A stretch of DNA of 64,000 bases. It comes from Streptococcus oralis (lineage in GTDB: Bacteria; Bacillota; Bacilli; Lactobacillales; Streptococcaceae). Location: contig NZ_CP019562.1 in NCBI RefSeq assembly GCF_001983955.1, forward strand, positions 930,001 to 994,000. The letters run 5' to 3'. Below, one piece after another: positions 9,825 to 18,824 of this stretch (positions within the stretch are counted from its first letter, which is position 1; each line of letters begins with the position of its first letter). The notes beneath the pieces are model-generated. The model was not told where the DNA came from. It ran no database searches and was given only the letters and a program-made list of their open reading frames with translations. A program made the position numbers and the translations under genes.

Positions 9825-9923
9825 TTAAAAATCATTTTCACACCCTTTCGTCTATTAGTATAGAAGAAAGCTCTCAGCACACGTAGAGTGTGTGAGTTTG
9901 TTAGTGAAACGTAGTTAATCCTC
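9806..9923. repeat. 118-bp repeat copy A with rlmD 3'-end remnant (att-like)
   Basis: It aligns without gaps to 12556-12673 at roughly 80% identity by eye. Its right part reads CACGTAGAGTGTGTGAG and continues as codons for HVECVSLLVKRS followed by TAA, matching the end of RlmD ([11 protein letters not shown]) although no rlmD gene precedes it. The left part is element-type DNA common to both copies. I interpret it as the right attachment site of an element inserted in an rlmD gene. Confidence 0.7.
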
Positions 9924-10051
9924 TCACTTTTTCATTTTAGGACGAGATGCTTCAAAACTCCACTGGAGACTTGAACATATATAAAAATAAAGTTATTGTG
10001 TGACTGAAATAATCAGGCACTTGGATAGAATAGAATCGAAAGGACTATTTG

Positions 10052-10636
10052 ATGAAAAAACAACCGCAAATAATGGAAAAGGAACGTTTGGGAGCCTTTA
10101 TTGACGCTGTGTTAGCCATCGTTATGACTATCTTGGTTTTGGAGCTGGAAAAGCCAAAAACCTTTGATTTACAAGGACTATGGGAGCTTAGAACAAATTT
10201 TCTTGCCTACGGTATTTCTTTCTTTTGGCTGGGAGCTATGTGGGTCAATATCCATTCTTCTTCGCATCTCATTAAAAAAGTTAGCCAAAAAACAGTCTGG
10301 GCAACCATTATCATGCTCTTTTTCTCCTCCCTTTTTCCCTATACCACTCAGCTCATAGCAACCCATTTCGACAATGGTAGCATGCAAGCATTCTATGGGG
10401 TAATCGTTCTACTCATTAGCTTTTCAGTATTATGGTATTACCGTACCTTGGATGAAGTGAATGATATAGCTGAGATGCATGCGTTAAGACGAGGACGAAA
10501 ACGTTGGATACGATGGGATATTGGTATTAAAATGTTAGGGCTTATCTTGTCTCTGACAATCTTCCCAGCAGGAGTAGGACTGTCAGTCCTAGTAACACTT
10601 TTGTTTATTGTTATCCCGAGACAATTTAAAGTCTAA
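10052..10636 (+). CDS. TMEM175/DUF1211 family potassium-channel-like protein
   Basis: A 194-residue membrane protein with about six hydrophobic segments. The N-terminal ERLGAFIDAVLAIVMTILVL matches the signature helix of the TMEM175 family (F-S/I-D-x-V-x-A-I-x-x-T). Bacterial members form potassium-selective channels as tetramers of a 6-TM subunit. I take the ATG at 10052 with AAAGGA 9 nt upstream; a TTG directly before it is also in frame. It sits between the two 118-bp repeats and is therefore probable element cargo or a leftover of the second element. Physiological role unknown. Confidence 0.82.
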   Translation: MKKQPQIMEKERLGAFIDAVLAIVMTILVLELEKPKTFDLQGLWELRTNFLAYGISFFWLGAMWVNIHSSSHLIKKVSQKTVWATIIMLFFSSLFPYTTQLIATHFDNGSMQAFYGVIVLLISFSVLWYYRTLDEVNDIAEMHALRRGRKRWIRWDIGIKMLGLILSLTIFPAGVGLSVLVTLLFIVIPRQFKV

Positions 10637-10815
10637 TCATTTAATCGACTCATCTGTTTTATTCGGGACTTAGTTGACTGCTTCCGATTCTGAGAGTTTT
10701 GAATTTGTATTGATAAGCATTGCATTCAATACTTTTCTATAGGAATTCACTGAAATAACAGTCAAGACATATGATGTGTATGACTCAGCTTGTACAAGTT
10801 AAGATAGTCAGGAAT

Positions 10816-10844
10816 TTGAATAATTTTTTTGTAACAGTTATAAT
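10816..10844 (+). promoter_or_regulatory. Promoter before the peptidase E remnant
   Basis: TTGAAT (10816-10821), 17-bp spacer, TATAAT (10839-10844). The rest of 10637-10898 shows no gene. Confidence 0.65.
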
Positions 10845-10898
10845 GACAAATATGAATAAACTTGTTTAACTTTATGTATCTTTGGAAAGTGTGATAAC

Positions 10899-11507
10899 TT
10901 GAAAGAGCAAATTTTTTTAATGGGTGGGAATCCCCCAATAACGAAATATAGCATTGTTGATAAAATTGTATTATCCAGCAAGATTGAAAGAATTGTTATT
11001 TTTACAGTTTTTCGAGATAATTGGTAACCCTATATGAAAAAATACACGGAAGTTTTCCAAAGTCAATTTCCTAATCTAAACGCTGATTACTTACTTTTGG
11101 ACACTGATCAGATTGATTTTGATAGCTATTTAGATGCTGATCTAATCATCATCGGTGGAGGAAATACGGAAAAATATTTAGCTACTTATGTCAATCAGGA
11201 GTTCAAAAATTATATCGATCATATGCTTAATAAAGGGACAAAAGTTATAGGATTTTCTTCAGGAGCCATATTATTAGGAGAAAAAGTCTATGTCTCACCT
11301 AATGATAATTCAGATCATCAGATAAAGATAAAAAATGGATTAGGAGTCTTTAGTCAGTTTTTAATTAGTGTCCATTATGATTCATGGAATGATAAAGCAA
11401 ATAAGGATAGAGCTGAAGAACTCGTTAATGTTCCCATAATTCCACTAAATGATCATTCATGTCTTGTATTGGATAAACTTGGAAATATCATAGAGAAAAT
11501 TGACTAG
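10899..11507 (+). pseudogene. Peptidase E-like (S51 family) gene with an in-frame stop
   Basis: From a TTG at 10899 (GGAAAG upstream) the frame reads LKEQIFLMGGNPPITKYS and continues 35 codons to a TAA at 11025-11027. The same frame then runs on as PYMKKYTEVFQSQF to 11507. The second part contains ADLIIIGGGNTEKYL and the nucleophile region VIGFSSGAILLG, where the serine elbow GFSSGA is typical of S51 dipeptidases related to PepE and cyanophycinase. The histidine-containing region (SVHYDSW) is kept. Only one nonsense codon separates an otherwise intact gene, so it is a recent lesion; a shortened product from the ATG at 11034 would lack the first strand. Confidence 0.72.
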
Positions 11508-11563
11508 TTTTAATCATGCGAATCTGAATTTACGAAACTAAGGTATTGACGAAATGAATAATG

Positions 11564-11591
11564 AAAAGCCTTGATTGTAAGGCTTTTTTGT
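11564..11591 (+). terminator. Rho-independent terminator after peptidase E remnant
   Basis: AAAAGCCTT-gattgt-AAGGCTTTTTT, near-duplicate of the terminator at 4556-4579. Confidence 0.8.
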
Positions 11592-11684
11592 GTTTTTATG
11601 ATAGAATATAGGTAGTTATAATCGAGAGCAACTAAGAAGCAGTAAAAATATTATTCATAAAATAATCAAGATAAGGGCGATAAA

Positions 11685-12428
11685 ATGACAGAAATTGACA
11701 AAAAGAATTTAAAAAATTATCTTTATTGTACATTTGGAATTACTTATATAGCTTGGGGGCTTCTTGCCATCTTTACTCAATCTTATATTTTGGGATTGGA
11801 AACGATTATAGGTAGAATATTACATATAGTTGGTGCACTTGGACCAGCTATTGCAAGTGGCTTTTATTTGAAAAGGAATAATATAAAATTTAAACATTTT
11901 GTATTTACTAAAAGAAAAAGTAGTAGTATTTATTTCATTATTCATTTGTTAGCAATTTTGATACTATTTTCTGTATCTTCCTTAGAACTAAACGGAGTAT
12001 CCATTTATCTGATGCCACTATTCTTTATTCAATTAATTTTTTTTGGTGGCGGTCACGAAGAATTAGGATGGAGAGGCATACTACAACCCTTACTTGATAA
12101 AAAATATACTTATTGGCGATCTAATTTGATTGTAGGATCAATTTGGGGGATTTGGCATCTGCCTTTATGGTTTATAGTTGGAGAAAATCATCAAGGATTT
12201 CCTTTTATTTTATTTTTTATATATACATTATTTTTAAGTTTTGTTTTAGGGCTTCTTTACCGTCAAACGAAATCTGTGGGATACTGTATATTATTTCATG
12301 CGTTCGCAAATTTTTTAAATCTCTATTTTGTGTTAAAAATTAATCTTATTTTTATTATCATTTTTATTGGTTATTTGATTTATACTATATTGGCGAGTAA
12401 TAGAATTAGTAAGGGAACAACATTTTAA
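11685..12428 (+). CDS. CPBP-family intramembrane protease (CAAX/Abi type)
   Basis: A 247-residue protein with about seven hydrophobic segments. The glutamate motif is HEELGWRG, the second motif GIWHLPLWF carries the histidine, and the third is LFHAFANF; together they make the complete CPBP catalytic set. In Gram-positives such proteins are linked to bacteriocin self-immunity or maturation, but no bacteriocin precursor lies near. Start ATG at 11685, with GGGCG upstream as a weak site. Very low GC compared with core genes, in line with its place inside the island, between the two att-type repeats. Confidence 0.82.
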   Translation: MTEIDKKNLKNYLYCTFGITYIAWGLLAIFTQSYILGLETIIGRILHIVGALGPAIASGFYLKRNNIKFKHFVFTKRKSSSIYFIIHLLAILILFSVSSLELNGVSIYLMPLFFIQLIFFGGGHEELGWRGILQPLLDKKYTYWRSNLIVGSIWGIWHLPLWFIVGENHQGFPFILFFIYTLFLSFVLGLLYRQTKSVGYCILFHAFANFLNLYFVLKINLIFIIIFIGYLIYTILASNRISKGTTF

Positions 12429-12555
12429 AATTTAGATCAGGATATCCATTATTGAAAGTAACGATTTGCTAATTAGATGATCTATGTTAGAGAATTATCT
12501 ATTATAATTTAAAGTGGAGTGATGAATGTCGTTTCTTTTGAAGTGGCGAAAATCT

Positions 12556-12673
12556 TTCCGTTCCACCGTATCATTCTAAAATGATTTTTACTGCCTTTCG
12601 TTTATTAGTATAAAAGAAGAATATTACCACACGTGGAGTGTGTAAATTTATTAGAGAAACGTAGCTAATCCTC
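12556..12673. repeat. 118-bp repeat copy B with rlmD 3'-end remnant (att-like)
   Basis: The second copy of the repeat at 9806-9923, same length. It contains CACGTGGAGTGTGTAAAT and continues in the RlmD frame as HVECVNLLEKRS then TAA. It differs from copy A at about 20 positions, so it is not a recent duplication but a related, separately derived element end. I take it as the outer right boundary of the island. The remaining 12429-12555 shows no gene. Confidence 0.7.
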
Positions 12674-12740
12674 AGAATAAAGAAACTAAACTCCATTATT
12701 TTAAGATGAAAACCTAAACTGTTTTTAAGGAGGTGTTATA

Positions 12741-13358
12741 TTGATAGAAAGCAGACCTGAGTTTGATAAAATCACATCCTTTGATGAGTTTAATAAATAC
12801 TATTGGTATCGTGATGAACTTTCACAGATATGCAAGTCATTAGGGCTTGAATATAGAGGTACCAAACAAGAACTCAATCATATTATTGAGCAGTACTTTA
12901 AGGGTAATTTGATTAAAAAATCATCAATAAAAAGGAAAAAGAAACAAGTAGAAGTCCTTACCTTGGACACGCCCTTACTTGAGTGCGGATTCTCCTTTAA
13001 TGCACACTTTAGAGAATATTTCTCAACTTTAACAGATGTTTCACCCTTTAAGTTTACTGCCGATATGGCGACAGCTTGGAGAAAAGTAAAAAGAGAAAAT
13101 GATTTGAGTTTTACAATCCAAGATATGCTAAAAGTTTATTATGGAAATTCAGATTATGCTAAGTATGACAATTCGGTTTGTCAATGGAACCGATTTTTAA
13201 AGGACTTCTGTGCAGACGAAAATAGTCGTAACTACTCAAACAAGTTAAAAGTTGCTTCTATTCTTTGGAAAGAAGTTAGAAATTCAAAAAATGAAAAATT
13301 TTATTCAAAGAATCTTTTGACTAAATATGCTGATAGAATAAAAGACAATTGTAAGTAG
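12741..13358 (+). CDS. SAP-domain protein with DUF6434-like C-terminus
   Basis: A 205-residue soluble protein. Residues 28-60 (RDELSQICKSLGLEYRGTKQ) form a SAP-type helix-extended loop-helix motif associated with nucleic acid binding. A lysine-rich linker (IKRKKKQ) follows, then a conserved region starting LLECGFSFNAHFREYFS that fits the DUF6434 family. Start is a TTG at 12741 with a perfect AAGGAGGTG 8 nt upstream. It begins 68 bp after att-type copy B, so it is the first gene past the island. Function unknown; DNA binding is inferred from the SAP motif. Confidence 0.72.
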   Translation: MIESRPEFDKITSFDEFNKYYWYRDELSQICKSLGLEYRGTKQELNHIIEQYFKGNLIKKSSIKRKKKQVEVLTLDTPLLECGFSFNAHFREYFSTLTDVSPFKFTADMATAWRKVKRENDLSFTIQDMLKVYYGNSDYAKYDNSVCQWNRFLKDFCADENSRNYSNKLKVASILWKEVRNSKNEKFYSKNLLTKYADRIKDNCK

Positions 13359-13369
13359 AAACGCCATCT

Positions 13370-13465
13370 CACTTGGTGGCAGAGGCAGCTTATGGTATTC
13401 CTTATTGGATAAAGGATAAAGTTTATTCTGATTTGGATGAATCCTTAAAGGATGTAATTAGGTGA
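13370..13465 (+). pseudogene. Short coding remnant, family not recognised
   Basis: A 31-codon stretch without its own start reads HLVAEAAYGIPYWIKDKVYS and runs to a TGA at 13463-13465. Its composition is protein-like, but I do not recognise it. It probably is the tail of a gene deleted between the SAP-domain gene and the lipid kinase gene. Confidence 0.35.
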
Positions 13466-13605
13466 TGGGAAAATAGAATAAAATTATATTAATCTCCAGT
13501 ACGTCAAAGTTCCCTTTTCTGAGGTTTCATTATATAATAGCATTATATGTAATGACTGATGTAGTTACACTAACATTTCTATTTAAAAATTAAGGAGTAT
13601 TATCA

Positions 13606-14487
13606 ATGAAAAAAGCAATGTTAATTATCAACCCTACCTCTGGTGGGGAGAAGGCTTTGGATTATAAAGAAAAGCTGGAGAATAAAGCAAAAGAATACTT
13701 TGAATATGTTGAAACCAAAATTACCGAAAAAGCGTTGGATGCAACAAATTTTGCTGAAGAAGCTTCTCGTGAGCAGTACGATGCAGTGGTTGTTTTCGGT
13801 GGAGACGGGACTGTCAATGAAGTCATTTCGGGTATTGCTGAGAGAGACTACGTTCCTAAGTTGGGTATTATCCCAGGCGGTACGGGTAACCTCATTACAA
13901 AACTGTTGGAAATCAATCAAGACATCGATGGCGCGATAGATGAACTCGATTTTAATTTAACCAACAAGATTGATATCGGTAAAGCAAATGATAACTATTT
14001 TGGTTATATCTTTAGTATCGGTTCTCTGCCTGAGGCGATTCACAATGTTGAAATCGAGGACAAGACAAAATTTGGTATCTTTGCCTATGCTGTAAATACA
14101 ATGAAGTCTGTCATGACGGATCAGGTCTTTAACATTAAGGTTGAGACAGAAAATGGAAATTATGTTGGTGAAGCTAGTCATGTTTTGGTACTCTTGACAA
14201 ATTACTTCGCTGATAAGAAAATCTTTGAAGAAGACAAAGATGGCTATGCCAATATTTTGATTCTAAAAGATGCTTCTATATTCTCTAAATTATCTGTCAT
14301 TCCTGATTTACTAAAAGGGGATGTTGTCGGCAATGATAATATTGAGTATATCAGAGCGCGTAATATTAAAATCTCTTCAGATAGTGAATTGGAGTCAGAT
14401 GTTGACGGCGATAAATCGGATAACCTACCTGTAGAAATCAAAGTCCTAGCTCAGCGAGTAGAAGTATTTTCAAAGCCGAAAGAGTAG
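13606..14487 (+). CDS. Diacylglycerol kinase-family lipid kinase (DagK/YegS type)
   Basis: A 293-residue soluble lipid kinase. The N-terminal NPTSGG, the nucleotide motif VVFGGDGTVNEVISG and LGIIPGGTGN are all intact, as in DgkB/YegS. DgkB-type enzymes rephosphorylate diacylglycerol to phosphatidic acid, feeding the lipid left over from lipoteichoic acid synthesis back into phospholipids; whether this member does so is inferred. A TATAAT-type -10 (TATATAATAG) lies at about 13531-13540, and AAGGAG precedes the ATG. It stands alone, with the next gene 63 bp on. Confidence 0.88.
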   Translation: MKKAMLIINPTSGGEKALDYKEKLENKAKEYFEYVETKITEKALDATNFAEEASREQYDAVVVFGGDGTVNEVISGIAERDYVPKLGIIPGGTGNLITKLLEINQDIDGAIDELDFNLTNKIDIGKANDNYFGYIFSIGSLPEAIHNVEIEDKTKFGIFAYAVNTMKSVMTDQVFNIKVETENGNYVGEASHVLVLLTNYFADKKIFEEDKDGYANILILKDASIFSKLSVIPDLLKGDVVGNDNIEYIRARNIKISSDSELESDVDGDKSDNLPVEIKVLAQRVEVFSKPKE

Positions 14488-14550
14488 AAGGTAGAAATTA
14501 GTTTATTTTTTACAATGAAATCAAGTTTTATATCAACGATTGGAGGAGGA

Positions 14551-15042
14551 ATGAATTCTCTATTTGATGAATTTCGAACAATTTGTTCTCATTTAAACCA
14601 AGTTGGAATCACACCGACGCTCATGGGGTCTTTGGGTTTTGAATACCGATCAAATGAAGAATGGCAGCCGTCTGACATTGATATTCATGTGCCTGGTGAC
14701 CCTAGAGGTTGGGAAGCACCTGATCATCTCAGAATTTATGACTGGGACAAGATAATGAAAGTGATGAACCACTTAGGCTATGCCTTAATAGATATTCATG
14801 AGCATGAATTCCAAAAGGATGGTCTGAGTGTTGAGTTTGGAAGTATTGATTCTTTACCAGATTTTGCAGGAGTTTCGGAATCGGATATAGAGCTGATTCA
14901 TCTTGAGAACATCACGTTTCGCGTTCCAAGTTTGGAACAGTTTTTAAGTATTTACAAGGCTTCTTCCCATGATTCCTATCGAAATGACCACAATAACAAT
15001 AAGGATTTTAAAAAGATTGAGTGGCTGGAAAGGCATTTGTAA
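14551..15042 (+). CDS. Nucleotidyltransferase-like protein
   Basis: A 163-residue soluble protein beginning MNSLFDEFRTICSHLNQVG. GSLGFEYRSNEEWQPSDIDI resembles the GSxxx...DxD core of the minimal nucleotidyltransferase fold (MNT, AadE/LinB types), and EVEFGSIDSLPDF could hold the third carboxylate region. It has no obvious partner. A GGAGGAGGA run abuts the ATG at 14551; an alternative ATG at 14515 would give 175 residues. Annotated only as a fold-level guess. A possible terminator, AGTAGTA / TTACTGCT with T run, follows at about 15057-15088. Confidence 0.55.
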   Translation: MNSLFDEFRTICSHLNQVGITPTLMGSLGFEYRSNEEWQPSDIDIHVPGDPRGWEAPDHLRIYDWDKIMKVMNHLGYALIDIHEHEFQKDGLSVEFGSIDSLPDFAGVSESDIELIHLENITFRVPSLEQFLSIYKASSHDSYRNDHNNNKDFKKIEWLERHL

Positions 15043-15127
15043 ATCATCAATCAGAAAGTAGTAGGTGTTAAGTCTTACTGCTTTTTTATATTCTCAAAAA
15101 CAAACCACTCGAAACTGCGGACAAGCC

Positions 15128-15183
15128 TTGCAAATAAAATACGAAAGTAGTATACTAGAGTCACGATTATGAAAACGTTTGCG
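15128..15183 (+). promoter_or_regulatory. Promoter and cre-like site before the neopullulanase gene
   Basis: TTGCAA (15128-15133), 17-bp spacer, TATACT (15151-15156). Immediately downstream, TGAAAACGTTTGCG (15170-15183) resembles a CcpA-binding cre site (consensus close to TGNAANCGNNNNCA; the last bases deviate). A cre overlapping the transcription start would repress the gene in glucose, as expected for an alpha-glucan enzyme. Confidence 0.65.
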
Positions 15184-15220
15184 CAACAAAGTGAATAAAA
15201 GTAAACTAGGAGACAGAACA

Positions 15221-16960
15221 ATGGAATTAACAGCCATTTACCACAGACCAGAGTCGGAGTATGCTTATCTTTATAAAGACAAGACAATGCACATTCGTAT
15301 CCGGACCAAGAAAGATGATATTGAAAGCATCAACTTACATTATGGAGATCCTTTTATCTTTATAGAGGACCGTTATGAAGATAGTAAGGAGATGAGTAAA
15401 GTAACTTCCGATGCTTTGTTTGATTATTGGCAAGTGGAGATTTCAGTTGACTATGCCCGACTCCAGTATCTCTTTGAACTTAAGGATAAGCAAGCTCAGA
15501 GTATTTTGTATGGTGATAAGGGATGTGTTGAAAACACGCTAGAAAATCTTCATTATGAAGGAAATGGATTTAAAATTCCTTATATTCATGAGATTGATGC
15601 TTGCCATGTTCCTGACTGGGTGGCCGATACAGTTTGGTATCAGATTTTTCCAGAACGCTTTGCTAATGGCAATCCTGAGATTTCACCTGAAGGGGCTCTG
15701 ACTTGGGATAGCTCTATCAAACCAAAGACGAGCGATTTCTTTGGTGGTGATTTACAAGGTATTATTGACCATCTGGATTACTTGCAAGATTTGGGGATTA
15801 CAGGACTTTATCTCTGTCCGATTTTTGAATCCCCAAGCAATCACAAGTATAATACGACGGATTATTTCGAAATTGACCGTCATTTTGGAGATAAGGAAAC
15901 TTTCCGTCAACTGGTGGACCAAGCCCATCAGAGAGGCATGAAGATCATGCTGGACGCTGTTTTCAACCATATTGGGGACCAATCGCCACAATGGCAGGAT
16001 GTTCTCAAATATGGTGAAGATTCCGTTTACAAAGACTGGTTCCATGTTCAAGAGTTCCCAGTGACTAAGGATAAGCTCGGTGATCCAAGAAAGCTCCCTT
16101 ATCATACCTTTGCCTTTGCCAGCTATATGCCCAAGCTCAATACGGCAAAACCTCAAGTAAGGGACTATTTACTAAGTGTTGCGACCTACTGGATTGAAGA
16201 GTTTGATATCGATGCTTGGCGTTTGGATGTGGCTAATGAAGTGGACCACCAATTTTGGAGAGATTTTCGGAAGGCTGTCCTGGCTAAAAATCCTGACCTT
16301 TATATTCTTGGAGAGGTCTGGCACACTTCACAGCCTTGGCTAAATGGCGATGAATTCCACGCAGTCATGAACTATCCTCTCTCTGACAGTATCAAGGATT
16401 ATTTCTTGCGTGGGGTTAAGAAGTCTCATCAATTTATCGATGAGATCAATAGCCAGTCTATGTACTATAGACAACAGATTTCGGAAGTGATGTTCAATCT
16501 TTTGGATTCGCATGATACGGAGCGCATTTTGACTACTGCCAAGGGAGATACCCAACTTGTGAAGTCTGCCCTTGCTTGCCTCTTTTTACAAAGGGGGACA
16601 CCGTGTTTCTACTATGGAACGGAGTTAGAATTAGATGGAGGGCCAGACCCAGATTGTCGTCGTGTCATGCCTTGGGAACGTGTTTCCGATAGCAATGAGA
16701 TGCTTCATTTCATGAAGAAATTGATTCAGCTTCGCAAGAGTGTCTCAGATATAATCCAACATGGAACCTACAGTCTGCAAGAAATCAAGCCAGATGTGGT
16801 ATCTCTGGCATGGGATTATGATGGACAAAAAATCCAAGCTATTTTTAACCAATCAAGTGAAAACTATCTTGTAGACCGTGATTCTGTAGCGCTAGCCAGT
16901 CATTGCCAAGAATTGGACCAGCAACTGATGATTTTGCCTAAAGGTTTTGTCATTCAATAA
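15221..16960 (+). CDS. GH13 neopullulanase / cyclomaltodextrinase-type enzyme
   Basis: A 579-residue intracellular glycoside hydrolase family 13 protein. An N-terminal domain (about 1-120) of the CDase/neopullulanase type precedes the barrel. Barrel motifs are ADTVWYQIFPERFANG, DAVFNHIG, the nucleophile in IDAWRLDVANEVDH, the acid/base in LYILGEVWH and NLLDSHDTERIL, so all three carboxylates are present. It should hydrolyse imported maltodextrins, cyclodextrins or pullulan fragments. No signal peptide is seen. The ATG at 15221 has AGGAG upstream; frames reaching further upstream run through the promoter and are discarded. A promoter and cre-like site precede it. Confidence 0.9.
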   Translation: MELTAIYHRPESEYAYLYKDKTMHIRIRTKKDDIESINLHYGDPFIFIEDRYEDSKEMSKVTSDALFDYWQVEISVDYARLQYLFELKDKQAQSILYGDKGCVENTLENLHYEGNGFKIPYIHEIDACHVPDWVADTVWYQIFPERFANGNPEISPEGALTWDSSIKPKTSDFFGGDLQGIIDHLDYLQDLGITGLYLCPIFESPSNHKYNTTDYFEIDRHFGDKETFRQLVDQAHQRGMKIMLDAVFNHIGDQSPQWQDVLKYGEDSVYKDWFHVQEFPVTKDKLGDPRKLPYHTFAFASYMPKLNTAKPQVRDYLLSVATYWIEEFDIDAWRLDVANEVDHQFWRDFRKAVLAKNPDLYILGEVWHTSQPWLNGDEFHAVMNYPLSDSIKDYFLRGVKKSHQFIDEINSQSMYYRQQISEVMFNLLDSHDTERILTTAKGDTQLVKSALACLFLQRGTPCFYYGTELELDGGPDPDCRRVMPWERVSDSNEMLHFMKKLIQLRKSVSDIIQHGTYSLQEIKPDVVSLAWDYDGQKIQAIFNQSSENYLVDRDSVALASHCQELDQQLMILPKGFVIQ

Positions 16961-16970
16961 AAATAGGATT

Positions 16971-17012
16971 AAAAAGACTGTAATGAATGGGTGATTCGTG
17001 CAGTCTTTTTTT
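16971..17012 (+). terminator. Terminator after the GH13 gene
   Basis: AAAAAGACTG / CAGTCTTTTT arms separated by 20 nt. Confidence 0.75.
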
Positions 17013-17115
17013 GACTTATGTAGTATAATATAGCTAAGTCAACGATTACTAGCTGCATGATTAGCGAATGGTGTTTAAAATGAAAAAGAGACTTGTAGTC
17101 TAGAAGGAGAATTTC

Positions 17116-17991
17116 ATGAAACGAACGAGAAAAGTAGTAGCCTTGGGACTGTGTTTACCCTTATTACTTGGATTGGCTGCTTGCCACCAAAATAATACGA
17201 GGACTGAAGCTACAAATCAAACACAGACCAATTCATATAAAGTTCCTTGGACGGCTTCATATACAAATCTTAATAATCAGGTCAGTATCGAAGAGGTCAA
17301 ATCTCTCTTATCAGCGCACTTGGATCCAAATAGTGTTGACGCATTTTTCAATCTTGTTACAGACTATAATGCGACTGTCGGCTCCACTGGCTTAAGTGGT
17401 GATTTTGCTTCCTTTACAAAGACAGAATACGATGTAGAGAAAATCAGCAATCTTTGGAATCAAAAAAAGGGTGACTTTGTCGGGACCAACTGCCGTATCA
17501 ATAGCTATGCGCTATTAAAAAATTCAGTCACGATCCCAAAACTTGAAAAGAATGATCAGCTACTTTTTGTGGATAATGATGCTATCGATAAGGGAAAAGT
17601 ATTTGACGCGAAAGATAAGGAAGAGTTTGATATTCTATTTTCTAGGGTGGAGACGGAAGCGACAACGGATGTAAAAGTTCACGCGCAGAAGATGGAGAAA
17701 TTCTTCTCCCAGTTTCAATTTAATGATAAAGCTCGGATGTTGTCTGTTGTGTTACATGATAATTTGGATGGAGAGTATCTTTTTGTTGGACACGTTGGTG
17801 TTTTAGTGCCAGCTGATGATGGTTTCTTATTTGTAGAGAAACTGACTTTTGAAGAGCCTTATCAAGCTATTAAGTTCGCGAGCAAGGAAGATTGTTACAA
17901 GTATCTATCCACCAAATATGCGGATTATACAGGTGATGGACTGGCCAAGCCTTTCATTATGGATAATGAAAAGTGGGTTGAAGGTTATTAA
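17116..17991 (+). CDS. DUF4300 family lipoprotein
   Basis: A 291-residue exported lipoprotein. The signal peptide MKRTRKVVALGLCLPLLLGL ends in the lipobox LAAC, so the mature protein starts at the cysteine at residue 23 and is anchored outside. The body fits the DUF4300 family, with repeated acidic blocks and a conserved LFVGHVGVLVPADDGFLFVE. Pneumococci carry a homologue; function unknown. It is followed 21 bp later by a small membrane protein gene in the same direction, probably one transcript. Confidence 0.82.
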   Translation: MKRTRKVVALGLCLPLLLGLAACHQNNTRTEATNQTQTNSYKVPWTASYTNLNNQVSIEEVKSLLSAHLDPNSVDAFFNLVTDYNATVGSTGLSGDFASFTKTEYDVEKISNLWNQKKGDFVGTNCRINSYALLKNSVTIPKLEKNDQLLFVDNDAIDKGKVFDAKDKEEFDILFSRVETEATTDVKVHAQKMEKFFSQFQFNDKARMLSVVLHDNLDGEYLFVGHVGVLVPADDGFLFVEKLTFEEPYQAIKFASKEDCYKYLSTKYADYTGDGLAKPFIMDNEKWVEGY

Positions 17992-18012
17992 GATAGGCAA
18001 AGGAGAAGTAAT

Positions 18013-18195
18013 ATGGAGACTGTAATAGCGCTTTTAGTTGTCATTCTTATCGGATTCTGGGCTATAAACATTCTCAAGCCTCGTAATTCAAATAAAAAGG
18101 AAAAATTTATAGGTTATACTCAGCGCTATGATATTGACGGAGAGGGATACCAGTCAGAAGTCTGGGAAGTGACAGAAGATGAGGATTTGAAATAA
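18013..18195 (+). CDS. Small single-span membrane protein
   Basis: A 60-residue protein with one N-terminal transmembrane helix (METVIALLVVILIGFWAINI) and a charged cytoplasmic tail with acidic end (VWEVTEDEDLK). It has GGAGAAG upstream of the ATG and follows the DUF4300 gene by 21 bp. No family recognised. The pairing with the lipoprotein suggests, but does not prove, a shared role at the membrane. Confidence 0.6.
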   Translation: METVIALLVVILIGFWAINILKPRNSNKKEKFIGYTQRYDIDGEGYQSEVWEVTEDEDLK

Positions 18196-18286
18196 AGAGG
18201 AGAGTCCAAAAACAGTATTATGCCTTTTCAAGAAAGGGAACTAGTAACATTAGTGCTATCCTAAGAAACGAATAGGAGGAAACATC

Positions 18287-18793
18287 ATGGGAATGATTGC
18301 TAATTATCGATATCTATCTGACAATGAATTAAGCCAAATAATGCGAGATTCTCGTCAGGAAGAGGAATTGCTTGACATAGTCGAGGATTCTACTAAGGAA
18401 AATGAGACGTTGCTAGATATTGACAAAATGTGGGACGCCTTACTCTTTGTTATGACAGGCTTTAGTAGTTCAGAATTTATGGATGACGATCCTTTGAGAG
18501 AAGCTGTCTTGGGAGTGACCCCTTTAGAAAATGTGTCGGAATATATAGCCTATACTGAAAAGTCAAAGATAGCTGAAATTGCTCAAGCTTTAGAGAATTT
18601 TGACATGGATAGGGCTCTGGCTAACTTTAGCATGGAAGCATGCGAGAAGGCAGAGTTATACCCTGACATTTGGGATTATCTTGAAGAAGAGGAAGAAATC
18701 AAGGATGATATTCGAACCAGCTTTGTAAAAATGAAAGACTTTTACAAGAAAATCTTAACTCTCAGGGGGAATGTCTTAGTGACTATTTGCTAA
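18287..18793 (+). CDS. DUF1877 (YfbM-like) family protein
   Basis: A 168-residue soluble protein starting MGMIANYRYLSDNEL, the classic DUF1877 N-terminus, with IDKMWDALLFVMTGFSSSEF and a C-terminal MKDFYKKILTLRGNVLVTI helix. Strongly acidic. It has a good site (AGGAGG). DUF1877 proteins are often found among immunity-like genes near secreted toxins, and here a possible toxin tail and an interrupted gene follow. Function unknown. Confidence 0.8.
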   Translation: MGMIANYRYLSDNELSQIMRDSRQEEELLDIVEDSTKENETLLDIDKMWDALLFVMTGFSSSEFMDDDPLREAVLGVTPLENVSEYIAYTEKSKIAEIAQALENFDMDRALANFSMEACEKAELYPDIWDYLEEEEEIKDDIRTSFVKMKDFYKKILTLRGNVLVTIC

Positions 18794-18824
18794 GTGCTTT
18801 TACCAACTGTTAGTCAGGTGCGTG

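Noticed and set aside
15075-15287. Minus-strand 70-codon frame upstream of the GH13 gene
   Set aside because: It covers the promoter and cre-like site and has no start signal.
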